A stretch of 64,000 nucleotides of DNA from assembly GCF_038051985.1 (NCBI RefSeq), contig NZ_CP150291.1, positions 682,001 to 746,000 on the forward strand, written 5' to 3'. Position numbers and translations under genes: made by a program. The notes below the pieces were generated by a model. The model saw only the letters and a program-made list of their open reading frames with translations. It made no database searches and was not told the DNA's origin. This stretch comes from Solibacillus sp. FSL H8-0523. Its GTDB lineage: Bacteria; Bacillota; Bacilli; Bacillales_A; Planococcaceae. Shown piece after piece: positions 37,401-46,013 of this stretch; positions within the stretch are counted from its first letter, which is position 1, and each line of letters opens with the position of its first letter.

Positions 37401-37465
37401 TTAGTTCGACGTTATTAACGCTATTTATCGTACCAATCATTTATCGCTTAATCGAAAAAGACTAG
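34427..37465 (+). CDS. RND-family efflux permease (SwrC/AcrB-like)
   Basis: 1012 residues, a full RND transporter with 12 helices and two large extracytoplasmic loops (after helix 1 and helix 7). Proton-relay region GALALGIGMLVDNAIVVIENIER in helix 4 and the duplicated GIVVNNGIVLIDYINQKR in helix 10. N-terminus FSIKRPVFTLVTMFIV is typical. Nearest known Bacillus relative is SwrC (YerP), which protects against surfactin-like lipopeptides. No membrane-fusion partner is encoded beside it, as normal for Gram-positive RND pumps. Promoter region 34288-34426 is shared with the divergent NRDE gene. Confidence 0.92.
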   Translation: MNISKFSIKRPVFTLVTMFIVLILGAVSLFKIPITLIPDLNPPIGVVVTSYPGASPTEVNEKITKPLEQSLATLPGIKKVQSTSMESSNLIILEFNWSTDMDKVQTDILQRIDLVPLPDDAGKPSFLKFDPSQFPVIQLALAAQNDTVDVRQIAESLEQELKRTDGVASVTVSGKIVEEIQIELDPAKLEQQNLTQADVVQMVQASNISLPGAELNTDEGQLLTTRVISLFTSAEQIADLALSVNPLTGEALTVSDVATVKRQEQESTTITRANDQPAVLISVLQESGANTADVSETFQAELDRLLQEPQYAGVKATILFDQGDYVRLAIGNISSSLIFGGLFAMLVLFVFLRGIKSPLIIGIAIPYSVIVTFVLMYFADFSLNIMTLGALALGIGMLVDNAIVVIENIERHLELGESPTEAAINGAKEVALAITASTVTTIAVFVPVLFISGLIGKIFTEFALTISFSLIASLAVALTVVPMLASKFLTTKSLVVMDKRQASWFYQNYKNALNWALKKRALVLSLTVLLLAVSGFSLYKTGTEFLPPTDEGFVTLSVELPSTASVKKTEEIVSQLETMAKDYKEVDVVVSLIGGNQQSLSRGTSNANEAEISVKLVELSERSQSVFDFVERFEKQVKAEIGEQAEVSFSLSSSSGSTPNTLSFRATDSDEARLTETVALIQEKLKMIDSITEVTTDLDATKEEIQIEINNDTALKYGVLPAQIAQTINTMTRGAFTTQIIAEDGEVLGVYTGFGKAYRENVDALKMMKIRTNAGVFVELQELANIEIKQTQTAIRRSDQAAAIAIFVKYKTTESLSGISKKVDAAIEQASIPDTTKIIFGGDRELFDSAKQDMILAIILSVVLIYLVMAAQFESFKLPFVMIFSVPLMVIGVALSLWLTNTLLGVTVIIGILILVGIVVNNGIVLIDYINQKRQQGFNVQDAIVIGAQDRMRPILMTALTTILGLVPLALGIGEGTEINQPMAIVVIGGLISSTLLTLFIVPIIYRLIEKD

Positions 37466-37493
37466 CAATGTTGCAGGCAAAGGGGGGAAATCA

Positions 37494-38576
37494 ATGGGGA
37501 GTCATTTTGTAGTAGGGTTTCCGGGATTTGTTGCAACACATCTAATAAAAGAACTTTTTAAACAGCAAGTTACGACAGAAATTATAGCAGTCGTGCAATT
37601 TGAGGAGTTTGCAAAGGCAAAGGTAGTTGCAGGAGGAATAGAAAGACAATTTAACCAGTGCCAAATTATTTTGTTTGAAGGAGATATTACCTTACCGAAC
37701 TTAGATTTGGCAGATGCAGATCTTCAGTTAATTGCACCGAAGATTACAGCAGTTTGGCATTTAGCTGCTGAGCAAAATATTATGATTAAACGCGAAAAAG
37801 CTTGGAAGGTCAATGTGCACGGGACAGCCAATGTCAATGAAATTGCGTGCAATTTGCCGAATTTACAGCGCTATATGTATTTTAGTACGGCCTTTATCTC
37901 GGGGAAGCGTAAAGGTGATATTCTAGAGATGGAACTCATTCGCCCGCCAGAATTCCATAATTTTTTAGAGGAATCGAAATTTGAGGCAGAACTATTAGTG
38001 GATGATTTAAAGTTAGAGCTGCCGGTAACAATTGTGCGCCCAGCATTGATTTATGGGCATTCACGAACAGGTGAAACACAGCGTTTTGACGGGCTCTATT
38101 TTTTAATGAATATGATAGACCATTTAAAGGGAAAGAGGATATTTCCGCAAATCGGGAGTAAAAGTACAGAGCTACAAGTTGTGGCGGTAGATTATGTCGT
38201 AAAGGCGAGCATTGCGCTTTACTTAAATGAGCAGGCTGAGGGCGAGACGGTGCATCTAACAGATCCAAGGCCATATAAAGTGCTAGAGGTTTATCATAGG
38301 CTAGCTCAGTTAATGGCCAAGCGGAAAACATTTATTATATTGCCACTTGGAATTGCTAAAGTCATGTTGGAGCAACAAAGTGTCCGCAAAGCTTGGCATG
38401 TTCCACCTCAAATGATCGATTACTTAGATTACGCAGCTCGATTTGATACGACCGATTGCGAGCGATTATTACAAGGGGCGAACGTTCAATCGGTTGATCT
38501 CTTCGACGTATTGCCAAATTTAGTACAGTTTTATGAGGATAATAAGCATTTAAAAAGTTATCATGTAAAAATTTGA
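37494..38576 (+). CDS. Extended SDR-like protein with altered catalytic residues
   Basis: 360 residues. NAD-binding Rossmann domain of the NAD_binding_4 / thioester-reductase type: VGFPGFVATHL (8-18), VWHLAAEQN (88-95), STAFISGKRKG (131-141). In the catalytic YxxxK, usually NxYExSK, this protein reads NFLEESK (156-162), so the tyrosine is leucine while the lysine stays. The third glycine of GxxGxxG is alanine. The C-terminal half is less conserved. It may bind NAD(P) without normal reductase activity. It follows the RND gene after 28 bp and may share its transcript. Function unknown. Confidence 0.78.
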   Translation: MGSHFVVGFPGFVATHLIKELFKQQVTTEIIAVVQFEEFAKAKVVAGGIERQFNQCQIILFEGDITLPNLDLADADLQLIAPKITAVWHLAAEQNIMIKREKAWKVNVHGTANVNEIACNLPNLQRYMYFSTAFISGKRKGDILEMELIRPPEFHNFLEESKFEAELLVDDLKLELPVTIVRPALIYGHSRTGETQRFDGLYFLMNMIDHLKGKRIFPQIGSKSTELQVVAVDYVVKASIALYLNEQAEGETVHLTDPRPYKVLEVYHRLAQLMAKRKTFIILPLGIAKVMLEQQSVRKAWHVPPQMIDYLDYAARFDTTDCERLLQGANVQSVDLFDVLPNLVQFYEDNKHLKSYHVKI

Positions 38577-38651
38577 TAAAACGAAAAGAATTTATTTGAT
38601 TTTTTTGTACTTTATCGTTAAAATAACATTATAAAGTTGAATATCCGTTGA

Positions 38652-38805
38652 CATTTGTCAAAGGGGAGTAGCTATGGGGGATTTCGTAAGCGCATGTCGA
38701 ATACAAAGCATGTCTTACAATGAATGAACTTATTTCACATTCGTCATTACATGGTAGGAAACCATCGGGTGTGATAGCATGAATTTGCTTAGCAAGACCT
38801 TTGCC
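38652..38805 (+). promoter_or_regulatory. yybP-ykoY manganese riboswitch aptamer
   Basis: The conserved blocks of the class are present in order: CAAAGGGGAGTAGC (from 38659), an internal hairpin with GGTAGGAAACC (38753-38763), and the closing GCAAGACCTTTGCC (38791-38804). The class binds Mn2+ and is a known leader of ykoY-type TerC genes, the family that follows here. Mn2+ binding should favour pairing of CAAAGG with CCTTTG. Confidence 0.88.
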
Positions 38806-38838
38806 TGTATTTTAAATATGGGCAAAGGTCTTTTCTTT
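38793..38838 (+). terminator. Expression-platform terminator of the manganese riboswitch
   Basis: AAGACCTTTGCC pairs with GGGCAAAGGTCTT, followed by TTTTCTTTTT. It reuses the CCTTTG of the aptamer's closing stem, so aptamer and terminator exclude each other, which predicts that manganese switches the gene on. Confidence 0.85.
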
Positions 38839-38923
38839 TTGTTAAATTGGCTAATATTTCAACTTATATGCACAAAACCTAAGTATTTGGGGTACTTTAT
38901 TTTTATGAAGGAGGAGAACATTC

Positions 38924-39691
38924 TTGGAAGCAATTTTATTAGAATACGCATGGGTATTACTTGTACTAGTATTCCTTGAAGGCTTACTTGCAGCGGACAA
39001 TGCCGTTGTAATGGCTGTAATGGTAAAACATTTACCAAAAGAGCAACAGAAAAAAGCATTATTTTATGGATTATTTGGAGCGTTTGTATTCCGTTTCGTC
39101 GCGCTATTCTTAATTACATTCCTAGCGAAATATTGGGAAATTCAAGCGATCGGGGCAGCATACCTATTATTCATTTCCATTAAGCACTTATATGACAATC
39201 ACTTCAAAAAAGAAGAAACAGACGAACACGGCGAGGCTATTGAGAAAAAAGGTTCTGGCTTCTGGATGACTGTATTTAAAGTAGAGCTTGCAGATATTGC
39301 CTTTGCAATTGACTCAATGCTTGCAGCAGTTGCAATTGCTATGACATTACCGCATCTTGGGGATTACACGGTCGGCGGTATTAATGCTGGGCCATTCGCT
39401 GTCATGTTCTTAGGTGGCTTTATTGGTCTTGTTATTATGCGTTTCGCGGCGCAAATGTTCGTGAAGTTATTAAACGATTACCCAACACTCGAAACAACAG
39501 CATTCTTAATTGTAGGCTGGGTAGGGGTGAAGTTAGCGGTATTAGCTTTAGGTCACGAAAACCTAGCTATTATTGATCCACACTTCCCACACTCAACAAC
39601 TTGGAAAGTTATTTTCTGGGTAGTGTTACTTGGCTTAGCGATTGGTGGCTATTTAGTAAGTGTGTACAAAAACAAAAAGCAAAACGCGTAA
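38924..39691 (+). CDS. ykoY: TerC-family membrane protein, probable Mn2+ exporter (YkoY-like)
   Basis: 255 residues with about seven membrane helices and the TerC signature: LLAADNAVVMAVMVKHLP near the start and LADIAFAIDSMLAAVAIA in the middle, both with acidic residues inside helices that fit metal transport. B. subtilis YkoY (MeeY) exports Mn2+ and helps load secreted proteins with it. TTG start at 38924 after AGGAGGAG. It sits behind the Mn2+ riboswitch and ends at its own terminator. Confidence 0.93.
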   Translation: MEAILLEYAWVLLVLVFLEGLLAADNAVVMAVMVKHLPKEQQKKALFYGLFGAFVFRFVALFLITFLAKYWEIQAIGAAYLLFISIKHLYDNHFKKEETDEHGEAIEKKGSGFWMTVFKVELADIAFAIDSMLAAVAIAMTLPHLGDYTVGGINAGPFAVMFLGGFIGLVIMRFAAQMFVKLLNDYPTLETTAFLIVGWVGVKLAVLALGHENLAIIDPHFPHSTTWKVIFWVVLLGLAIGGYLVSVYKNKKQNA

Positions 39692-39708
39692 TAGTGCTAA
39701 TTAATGTA

Positions 39709-39743
39709 AGAAGATACTTCTATCAACGAAGTATCTTCTTTTC
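39709..39743 (+). terminator. Terminator after the TerC gene
   Basis: AAGATACTTC pairs with GAAGTATCTT around a 7-nt loop, followed by CTTTTC. Confidence 0.85.
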
Positions 39744-39797
39744 ATTTTCAGCGTAATTCATTATACTGGTAAAAATGAAATGATGGAGGCGACTATA

Positions 39798-41147
39798 TTG
39801 CCTTTAAAGAAGTTTGGGAAAAAAACGATTACACCGTTTCAGCTATTACTGACGTATTATTTTTTTGCAATATTAATTTCGTATTTATTGTTACGAATTC
39901 CAGGTGTCCATTTAGAGGGTGTGCGGGTATCGCATTTAGATAGTTTATTTACCGCGGTAAGTGCGGTAAGTGTGACAGGTTTAACGACAGTAACTGTTGC
40001 TGAAACGTACAGTGACTTTGGATTAGTAATGATTTTAATCATCTTGCAATTTGGTGCAATTGGCATTATGTCTATCGGTACGTTTTTATGGCTGTTGTTC
40101 GGGAAAAAAATAGGGATGCGCGAACGCCAGCTTATTATGATTGACCACAATCAGTACAATTTATCAGGTGTGGTTGCGCTCATTAAACAAATTGCAAAGC
40201 TTGTATTTTTAATTGAATTGATTGGTGCGATTATTCTAACGGTCCATTTCAAGCGTTATTTTGATTCGTGGGAAGAGGCTGCCATTAATGGAGTATTTGC
40301 TGCAATTTCAGCAACGACAAATGGTGGGTTTGATATAACGGGTATGAGCTTGCAGCCGTTCCATCATGATTATTTCGTGCAATTTGTGTGTATGATGTTA
40401 ATTTTTCTCGGTGCGATTGGATTTCCTGTATTAATTGAAGTGAAGACCTATTTGTTAAAAAAAGATCCGACGTTTCGCTTCAGCCTCTTTACGAAGATTA
40501 CAACGGCAACCTACGCAGGGCTTTTTGCTTTCGGAACGCTAGTGATTTTAATATTAGAAAGCTTTTATTCGTTTAAAGGAATGCAATGGCACGAAGCCTT
40601 GTTTTCGGCCATGTTTCACTCTGTATCAACAAGGTCAGCAGGCTTAACTACATATGATGTGACGACGTTTAGTGAAGCGACGGACCTGTTTATGAGTGGG
40701 CTGATGTTTATTGGGGCCTCGCCCAGTTCGGTTGGTGGAGGTATTCGTACAACGACGTTCGCGATTATCATATTGTTTATGATTGCCTATTCACGCGGCC
40801 ATTCTGATATTCAAGTTTTCAAACGAGAAATTCATTCAATCGATGTCTTCCGTTCGTTTGCCGTACTCATTTTTGCTATTTTCATGGTGCTCGTTGCGAT
40901 GATGATTTTACTCATTACTGAGCAACATGCAACGATGACGCAAATTTTATTTGAAATCACCTCTGCGTTCGGGACGTGCGGAATGTCTTTAGGCATCACA
41001 CAAGATTTATCGACCGTCGGAAAATTTGTCATTATGGCTCTGATGTTTATCGGGCGCGTTGGCTTAATTTCCTTCCTTTACTCAATTGGTGGGACAGCGA
41101 AAAAGAAGAAATATCACTATCCAAAAGAGCGAATTATTATTGGTTGA
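39798..41147 (+). CDS. Ktr/Trk potassium uptake channel subunit (KtrB/KtrD type)
   Basis: 449 residues from TTG 39798; GGAGG lies 8 nt before it, inside a slightly longer frame starting ATG 39780. Four membrane-pore-membrane repeats are visible through their filter loops: VSVTGLTTV, ATTNGGFDITG, VSTRSAGLTTYD and FGTCGMSLG, each with the key glycine. Partners are cytosolic KtrA/KtrC rings, none of which is in the window; KtrD in B. subtilis is likewise encoded alone. These channels are controlled by c-di-AMP through the ring protein. Confidence 0.92.
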   Translation: MPLKKFGKKTITPFQLLLTYYFFAILISYLLLRIPGVHLEGVRVSHLDSLFTAVSAVSVTGLTTVTVAETYSDFGLVMILIILQFGAIGIMSIGTFLWLLFGKKIGMRERQLIMIDHNQYNLSGVVALIKQIAKLVFLIELIGAIILTVHFKRYFDSWEEAAINGVFAAISATTNGGFDITGMSLQPFHHDYFVQFVCMMLIFLGAIGFPVLIEVKTYLLKKDPTFRFSLFTKITTATYAGLFAFGTLVILILESFYSFKGMQWHEALFSAMFHSVSTRSAGLTTYDVTTFSEATDLFMSGLMFIGASPSSVGGGIRTTTFAIIILFMIAYSRGHSDIQVFKREIHSIDVFRSFAVLIFAIFMVLVAMMILLITEQHATMTQILFEITSAFGTCGMSLGITQDLSTVGKFVIMALMFIGRVGLISFLYSIGGTAKKKKYHYPKERIIIG

Positions 41148-41191
41148 AAAAATGCGACGATTACTCATGGAGAGCAATCGTCGCATTTTTT
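41148..41191. terminator. Bidirectional terminator
   Basis: AAATGCGACGATT pairs with AATCGTCGCATTT around a 14-nt loop, flanked by A and T runs, between converging genes. Confidence 0.88.
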
Positions 41192-42926
41192 AGTTGAACG
41201 TATGGAAATAAGGTGTTTGTCCGTTGCGGAAGTATGTGAATAGATAGCCTTGTTGTTTTGTTACCACGCCATTGTCTTCGTAGCTTTGTAAATCCATATG
41301 GAACGGGATAATTAATGAATGCTTAAATAGCTCGCGTTCGTTAATATTCATCGTGGCAAATCCTTCACCAACTAGCGCTGGATTCTCCTTAATGCGTCCG
41401 TAAACATCACGCATTTCATCTTCAGACAGACGATCATCCCACCATAATTTACGTGGTTGGAACTGCTGAATACTTAAGAAGTCGTATTTCATTAGGCTTG
41501 TAATGACGTCGATATCTGCGTTGTCGACCGTTTGTAAAAATTCTAACAAGCGACGGAATAAGTCTTCTAACTGATGCCCAATACGTGACCAGCCCTTTGT
41601 TTCCCAGTACGTACCAAAATTTTGGAAGAAATCGAATGGTGTTTCAAACACTTCTGTAACTAAATATTCGATTGTACGATCCATACGGTGTGCATTCCAA
41701 TATTTTTCAAGTACGTCCTCAGCGTGCTTAATTCGTACGATGTCATCAAACGTTAGTACGTTGTTTGAGAAAATTTCGTATGGTGAGATGTCTACATATG
41801 TGTAGCCGTATTTTTCGGCCTCTAAGCGTAAGCCTGTCCCGCGTAATAGCTTTAAGAAGCCAAGCTGTAATTCTTCAGGGCGCATCGCAAATACGTCGTT
41901 GAATGTTTTACGGAATGAAGCATAGTCTTCCTCTGGTAAGCCGGCGATTAAGTCTAAATGCTGATCAATTTTGCCGCCTTCTTTTACCATGGTTACGGTA
42001 CGTGTTAATTTTTCGAAGTTTTGACGACGTTTTACTAAGTCGTTCGTTAAGTCATTTGTTGATTGTACACCGATTTCAAAGCGGAATAAGCCTTTTGGAG
42101 CGTTGTCATTTAAAAATTGAATAACTTCTGGACGCATAATATCTGCTGTAATTTCAAATTGGAATACAACGCCTGGTTTGCGTTCATCAATTAAAAATTG
42201 GAACATTTCCATGGCGTAACTACGGCTAATATTAAAGGTACGGTCAACGAATTTTATTGTTTTGGCACCATTGTCCATTAGGTAGCGAATATCTTCTTTA
42301 ATTTTTTCGCGGTTAAAGTAGCGCACACCGACTTCAATAGAAGATAGGCAGAATTGGCAGCTAAATGGACAGCCACGGCTTGTTTCAATATATTGAATAC
42401 GTTTACCGATGTGTGGTAGGTCCTCTTCAAAGCGGAAGGGTGACGCGATTTCACGTAAATCTATTTTTGGTGGCTGTGCGTGAATTTTGATTTTGCCTTC
42501 CTCTAAGTAACAAATCCCAGGCACTTGTTCAAGCTCAATTTCACCATTGAAATGACGTAACATTTCTTTGAAAGAAACTTCGCCTTCACCCATAATAATA
42601 AAGTCGATTTCTTCATGCTTACGAAGCCAATCGTGCACATCATAAGAAACTTCAGGACCACCTAAAACAATTTTGACCTTTGGCAGAACGGTTTTTAACA
42701 TGCGAATAACGGCAATCGTTTCGTTGATATTCCAAATATAGCAGCTAAAGCCGACTACATCAGGTTTCTTTTGAAATAAATCCGAGACGATATTAAACGC
42801 CGGATCTTTAATTGTATATTCTGCTAGCTCACAGTCAAACTCTGGGCGTGCAGCAGCCTTTAAATAACGAATGGCTAAATTCGTATGGATATATTTTGCA
42901 TTTAACGTACTTAAAACGATGTTCAT
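41190..42926 (-). CDS. B12-binding domain radical SAM protein (DUF4080 type)
   Basis: 578 residues. N-terminal cobalamin-binding Rossmann domain (about 1-130; VLSTLNAKYIHTNLAIRYL, VGFSCYIWN, LGGPEVSYD), a radical SAM core with the 4Fe-4S motif CPFSCQFC (Cys186, Cys190, Cys193), and a C-terminal extension (about 400-578) of DUF4080 character. Such proteins use cobalamin and SAM for methylation or rearrangement; the substrate is unknown. Transcribed alone on the minus strand. Confidence 0.9.
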   Translation of the reverse strand: MNIVLSTLNAKYIHTNLAIRYLKAAARPEFDCELAEYTIKDPAFNIVSDLFQKKPDVVGFSCYIWNINETIAVIRMLKTVLPKVKIVLGGPEVSYDVHDWLRKHEEIDFIIMGEGEVSFKEMLRHFNGEIELEQVPGICYLEEGKIKIHAQPPKIDLREIASPFRFEEDLPHIGKRIQYIETSRGCPFSCQFCLSSIEVGVRYFNREKIKEDIRYLMDNGAKTIKFVDRTFNISRSYAMEMFQFLIDERKPGVVFQFEITADIMRPEVIQFLNDNAPKGLFRFEIGVQSTNDLTNDLVKRRQNFEKLTRTVTMVKEGGKIDQHLDLIAGLPEEDYASFRKTFNDVFAMRPEELQLGFLKLLRGTGLRLEAEKYGYTYVDISPYEIFSNNVLTFDDIVRIKHAEDVLEKYWNAHRMDRTIEYLVTEVFETPFDFFQNFGTYWETKGWSRIGHQLEDLFRRLLEFLQTVDNADIDVITSLMKYDFLSIQQFQPRKLWWDDRLSEDEMRDVYGRIKENPALVGEGFATMNINERELFKHSLIIPFHMDLQSYEDNGVVTKQQGYLFTYFRNGQTPYFHTFN

Positions 42927-43081
42927 AGTTTAATTCTCCTCTTCATATATTCTATTGTAGCAGTGTGTGGCGATGCAAACAATATAGGAGTAAGTACCCA
43001 TTTTATTCCAGGAGATAGTATGTGATAATATAAAATATGTTTGAATTCTGAAAATTATAAATTCGGGAGGTCCGGCTATCG

Positions 43082-44527
43082 GTGGAAAGTCAATTGAGTC
43101 TCATGGTAGAAGAGCTTTTTCAACATGCAAGTGAACAAACCGTTATTTTTAATTGTGCTGGAAAAATACAATTTATGAATGATAAAATGGTCGACACACT
43201 TCAACAGCTAAACCTTCAATCTAGCTTTTCGGAGTTAACTGAACAAAATAATGAAAAATGGCATTCATTCATTCAAACTATGACTCAGGATATTTCCGCC
43301 CGTGCTATTTTTTATTTAACAGATGCATCTAACGAAAAAGTTATAATGGAATTGTCTGGCTATTATTTGAAAGAAAAGCAATTAATTTTTTCGCGTGCTC
43401 AATTTACAGTAATCCCTCAAAAACTAAGTACTACTGACCGTGAAATCCAGTTAATGAATAGTTTGCCACATGGTGTAATCCTGGCGACGTTAAATGGAAA
43501 AATTATTTCTACCAATTCACAATCATTGCAGTTATTAGGTTTTGAAGTAGGACAACTTGAAAGAAGAAGCTATGAACTTTTATTTGAACATTGCTATTAT
43601 GAGCCGGAAATGATTGTGCATTATTACCGCATGATTGCGCTTAATGACCTAGCAACAATTGTAGTAAAGCGTGTTTGTAGCGATGGACATGTCAATTATT
43701 TAAGTATTGCAAGTAAGATTGATGAAGCACTGGGAATACTCGTAACGACGATTACTGATCAAACAGAACAGATGCGATTACTCGAGACGATTAATCATCA
43801 GAAGGCATTATCTGTTATTGGGAAAAATGCGGCTTCTATTGTGCATGAAATTCGTAATCCTATGACATCGATTCAAGGATTTATTCAAATGATTAAAGAA
43901 AACTTAGAGGAACAGGCAAGTCCGTACTTTGAAATTGTAGAATCTGAGCTACAGCGCATTGATGAACTGCTAGTGGAAATTTTGACACTATCAAAGCCTA
44001 GTAGCTATGAAGCGCAAATGCTAGATATTAAGGATGTCGTAGAACAAGCGATTACATTATTTCAATTGAAAGCATTGGAACTGAATACGAGTATTATTTT
44101 TGAATATGATGAACAAGCCTCGTATAAAATCAAAGGCAATAACAATCGATTAAAACAAATGCTGATTAATCTATTGAAAAATGCGATTGAGGCAGTCGAT
44201 TCAAACGGACATATTATAATTCAATTAGTCTACCAGGATCCAACAACATTACGATTAATTGTAGAAGACCGAGGAAGAGGAATGTCATCTGAACAAATGG
44301 AAAAAGCGTTTCATAGCTTTTATACAACAAAATCGACTGGAACAGGTTTAGGGCTATTATTAGTACAGGCTGTAGTTGAGGAACATAACGGCGAAATTAA
44401 GTTGGAGAGTACAGAAGGTGTCGGAACGAGATTTATCATTGATTTCCCTATAAATATGTATGATTTTAACGAAATGATGACATCGAATACAATGTATTTA
44501 TCGGAAAAACAGCAAAATTATATATAA
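43082..44527 (+). CDS. Cytosolic PAS sensor histidine kinase
   Basis: 481 residues without membrane segments. Two PAS-like segments (about 12-112 and 120-230), phosphoacceptor His255 in SIVHEIRNPMTSIQGF, and HATPase domain with NLLKNAIEAV, EDRGRGMS and GTGLGLLLV. It resembles the soluble sporulation kinases (KinA/KinE group). GTG start at 43082; GGGAGG lies 11 nt before it, somewhat far. No response regulator nearby. A second kinase of this type lies at 27475-29052. Confidence 0.87.
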   Translation: MESQLSLMVEELFQHASEQTVIFNCAGKIQFMNDKMVDTLQQLNLQSSFSELTEQNNEKWHSFIQTMTQDISARAIFYLTDASNEKVIMELSGYYLKEKQLIFSRAQFTVIPQKLSTTDREIQLMNSLPHGVILATLNGKIISTNSQSLQLLGFEVGQLERRSYELLFEHCYYEPEMIVHYYRMIALNDLATIVVKRVCSDGHVNYLSIASKIDEALGILVTTITDQTEQMRLLETINHQKALSVIGKNAASIVHEIRNPMTSIQGFIQMIKENLEEQASPYFEIVESELQRIDELLVEILTLSKPSSYEAQMLDIKDVVEQAITLFQLKALELNTSIIFEYDEQASYKIKGNNNRLKQMLINLLKNAIEAVDSNGHIIIQLVYQDPTTLRLIVEDRGRGMSSEQMEKAFHSFYTTKSTGTGLGLLLVQAVVEEHNGEIKLESTEGVGTRFIIDFPINMYDFNEMMTSNTMYLSEKQQNYI

Positions 44528-44626
44528 GCTATTGATTATTAAATTGTTGGTTTGAAGCGATTTTTGACAAAACTTTCAATGCATCGCTATAATAATCATA
44601 TTACTCAAAAATAGAGGATGGTTTTT

Positions 44627-45073
44627 ATGGCTTCAGATGAAGTAAAACAATCGTTAAAATTATTTATCGTCTTATCAAGAGCAACGAAAGCGATTAATGA
44701 AGCAACTAATCAATTTATCCAAAAAAATGGACTAAATCCGACTGAATTTGCCGTGTTAGAGCTTTTATATCATAAAGGTCGTCAGCCGTTACAACAAATC
44801 GGCAATAAAATTTTACTAGCAAGTGGTTCAATTACGTATGTAGTGGACAAGCTTGAAAAACGTCAATTTTTAGCACGTATTTCTTGTCCAACGGATCGCC
44901 GTGTTACGTATGCAGAAATTACTGCTGATGGTGCCGCATTTATGGACAAGTTGTTTCCAGAACATGAACAAAAGTTGCATGAATTACTAGGTGCCTTAAC
45001 ACCAGAAGAAAAGCAAACAGCCATTGATTTACTGAAAAAATTAGGGTTATCGATTAAGGATTTATCGTATTAA
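44627..45073 (+). CDS. MarR-family transcriptional regulator
   Basis: 148 residues from ATG 44627 (AGAGGATGG before it). Winged-helix fold: helices LSRATKAINEATNQFIQ, LLYHKGRQPLQQIGNKI, recognition helix ASGSITYVVDKLEKRQF and wing ISCPTDRRVTYAEITADG, the last being the MarR signature. Targets and ligand unknown. Single gene with its own terminator. Confidence 0.92.
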   Translation: MASDEVKQSLKLFIVLSRATKAINEATNQFIQKNGLNPTEFAVLELLYHKGRQPLQQIGNKILLASGSITYVVDKLEKRQFLARISCPTDRRVTYAEITADGAAFMDKLFPEHEQKLHELLGALTPEEKQTAIDLLKKLGLSIKDLSY

Positions 45074-45076
45074 TAA

Positions 45077-45118
45077 AAATGCCACGCCTATTCGTTATGA
45101 ATAGTCGTGGCTTTTTTT
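45077..45118 (+). terminator. Terminator after the MarR gene
   Basis: GCCACGCCTATTC pairs with GAATAGTCGTGGC (one mismatch), followed by T7. Confidence 0.85.
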
Positions 45119-45159
45119 AGAGATACGAAAGTATAAAATTTTAGCGTTCTAACAGAGTC

Positions 45160-45254
45160 TAGGCTAAAGTGCCAGCTCCTCGGTCATTTCGGGCATGCCA
45201 CATGGATGTGGCGTTTTGACCGATCGGAGCTTTAAGGGGCGCTTTAGCGCTTTT
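45160..45254 (+). repeat. Dispersed structured intergenic element, copy A
   Basis: Outer arms CTAAAGTGCC (45164-45173) and GGCGCTTTAG (45238-45247), next arms AGCTCC (45174-45179) and GGAGCT (45226-45231), then TCGGTC/GACCGA, and an inner hairpin GCCACATGGATGTGGC. It ends with GCGC-TTTA-GCGC-TTTT, which can form a small terminator that competes with the outer arm. Copy B at 60531-60631 has the same plan. It lies 2 bp from the stop of a minus-strand gene. Confidence 0.65.
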
Positions 45255-45255
45255 C

Positions 45256-45951
45256 CTATTGAATCGTTAAGCCCATTTGTAAGAAGGCGTCTTGTAGGTC
45301 TGCTGCTGTGTCATAAATTGTTAAAGTAACGAACATGTTATCACGTTCGAAAACAATTTTCACTACTTTATCTGTTTCTTCGAGCACTGTTTCATAGCCT
45401 GCAAGATTGATGATATCTGTGCGCTGTTCTAAGACGCTTGCAAAATCAAGCTCAGTTATGTCAGCTGAGATAACGGCCATTGTTTCTGCTGCAGAAGCTT
45501 TTACATCATCAAACGTGACATCTTCTTTTGTAATAACGTTGATTTGCATTGAAAGTTGGTCATCGTTGTTAAAAATTAATTGATCGACGCCAGGCTCTTC
45601 AGCTTGTAATGTAAAGTTGTCGAAGTGGGCAATAGTATAGTTCATTTCTTTGCTCGTAGAAGTCGTCACCGTATCAGAAACCGTTTTACCGAGAGAGCTA
45701 TACGTTAGTGTTGCGGCTTGCTCAGTTGGTTCTTCAGTTGTTTGGGCCGGTTCGTTTGTTTTGTTAGCTTGCTCTGTTGTTGGCTCTGTGGTTTGCTCTG
45801 TATTTAATTCGGTATTGGCTTCAGTTTGCTCAGTTTGAGGCTTTTCATCTGCCGCTGTTGTTGTAGCCGGTTCTGTTGTATCTGTATTACAAGCTGCTAA
45901 TGTTGCTGATAGTAATAGTAAGGCACTCATTGTCGTTATGGTTTTTTTCAT
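45256..45951 (-). CDS. Unrecognised lipoprotein with Thr/Glu-rich linker
   Basis: 231 residues. Lipoprotein signal with lipobox TLAAC (Cys21), then a long low-complexity Thr/Glu/Gln linker (about 24-82) made of imperfect TEQTE-like units, then a folded domain (about 83-231) with VDQLIFNNDDQLSMQINVITKE and VVKIVFERDNMFVTLTIYD. No family recognised. The linker probably carries the domain through the wall. ATG 45949-45951 after GAGGGGG. Confidence 0.8.
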   Translation of the reverse strand: MKKTITTMSALLLLSATLAACNTDTTEPATTTAADEKPQTEQTEANTELNTEQTTEPTTEQANKTNEPAQTTEEPTEQAATLTYSSLGKTVSDTVTTSTSKEMNYTIAHFDNFTLQAEEPGVDQLIFNNDDQLSMQINVITKEDVTFDDVKASAAETMAVISADITELDFASVLEQRTDIINLAGYETVLEETDKVVKIVFERDNMFVTLTIYDTAADLQDAFLQMGLTIQ

Positions 45952-46013
45952 GATGATCCCCCTCTTTCTTGTATAGACGGAAACTGATGAGATAAGTTTC
46001 TGATTTTATTGTA

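Noticed and set aside
38779-38979. 66-codon frame starting in the riboswitch
   Set aside because: It runs through the terminator hairpin and into the TerC gene in another frame.
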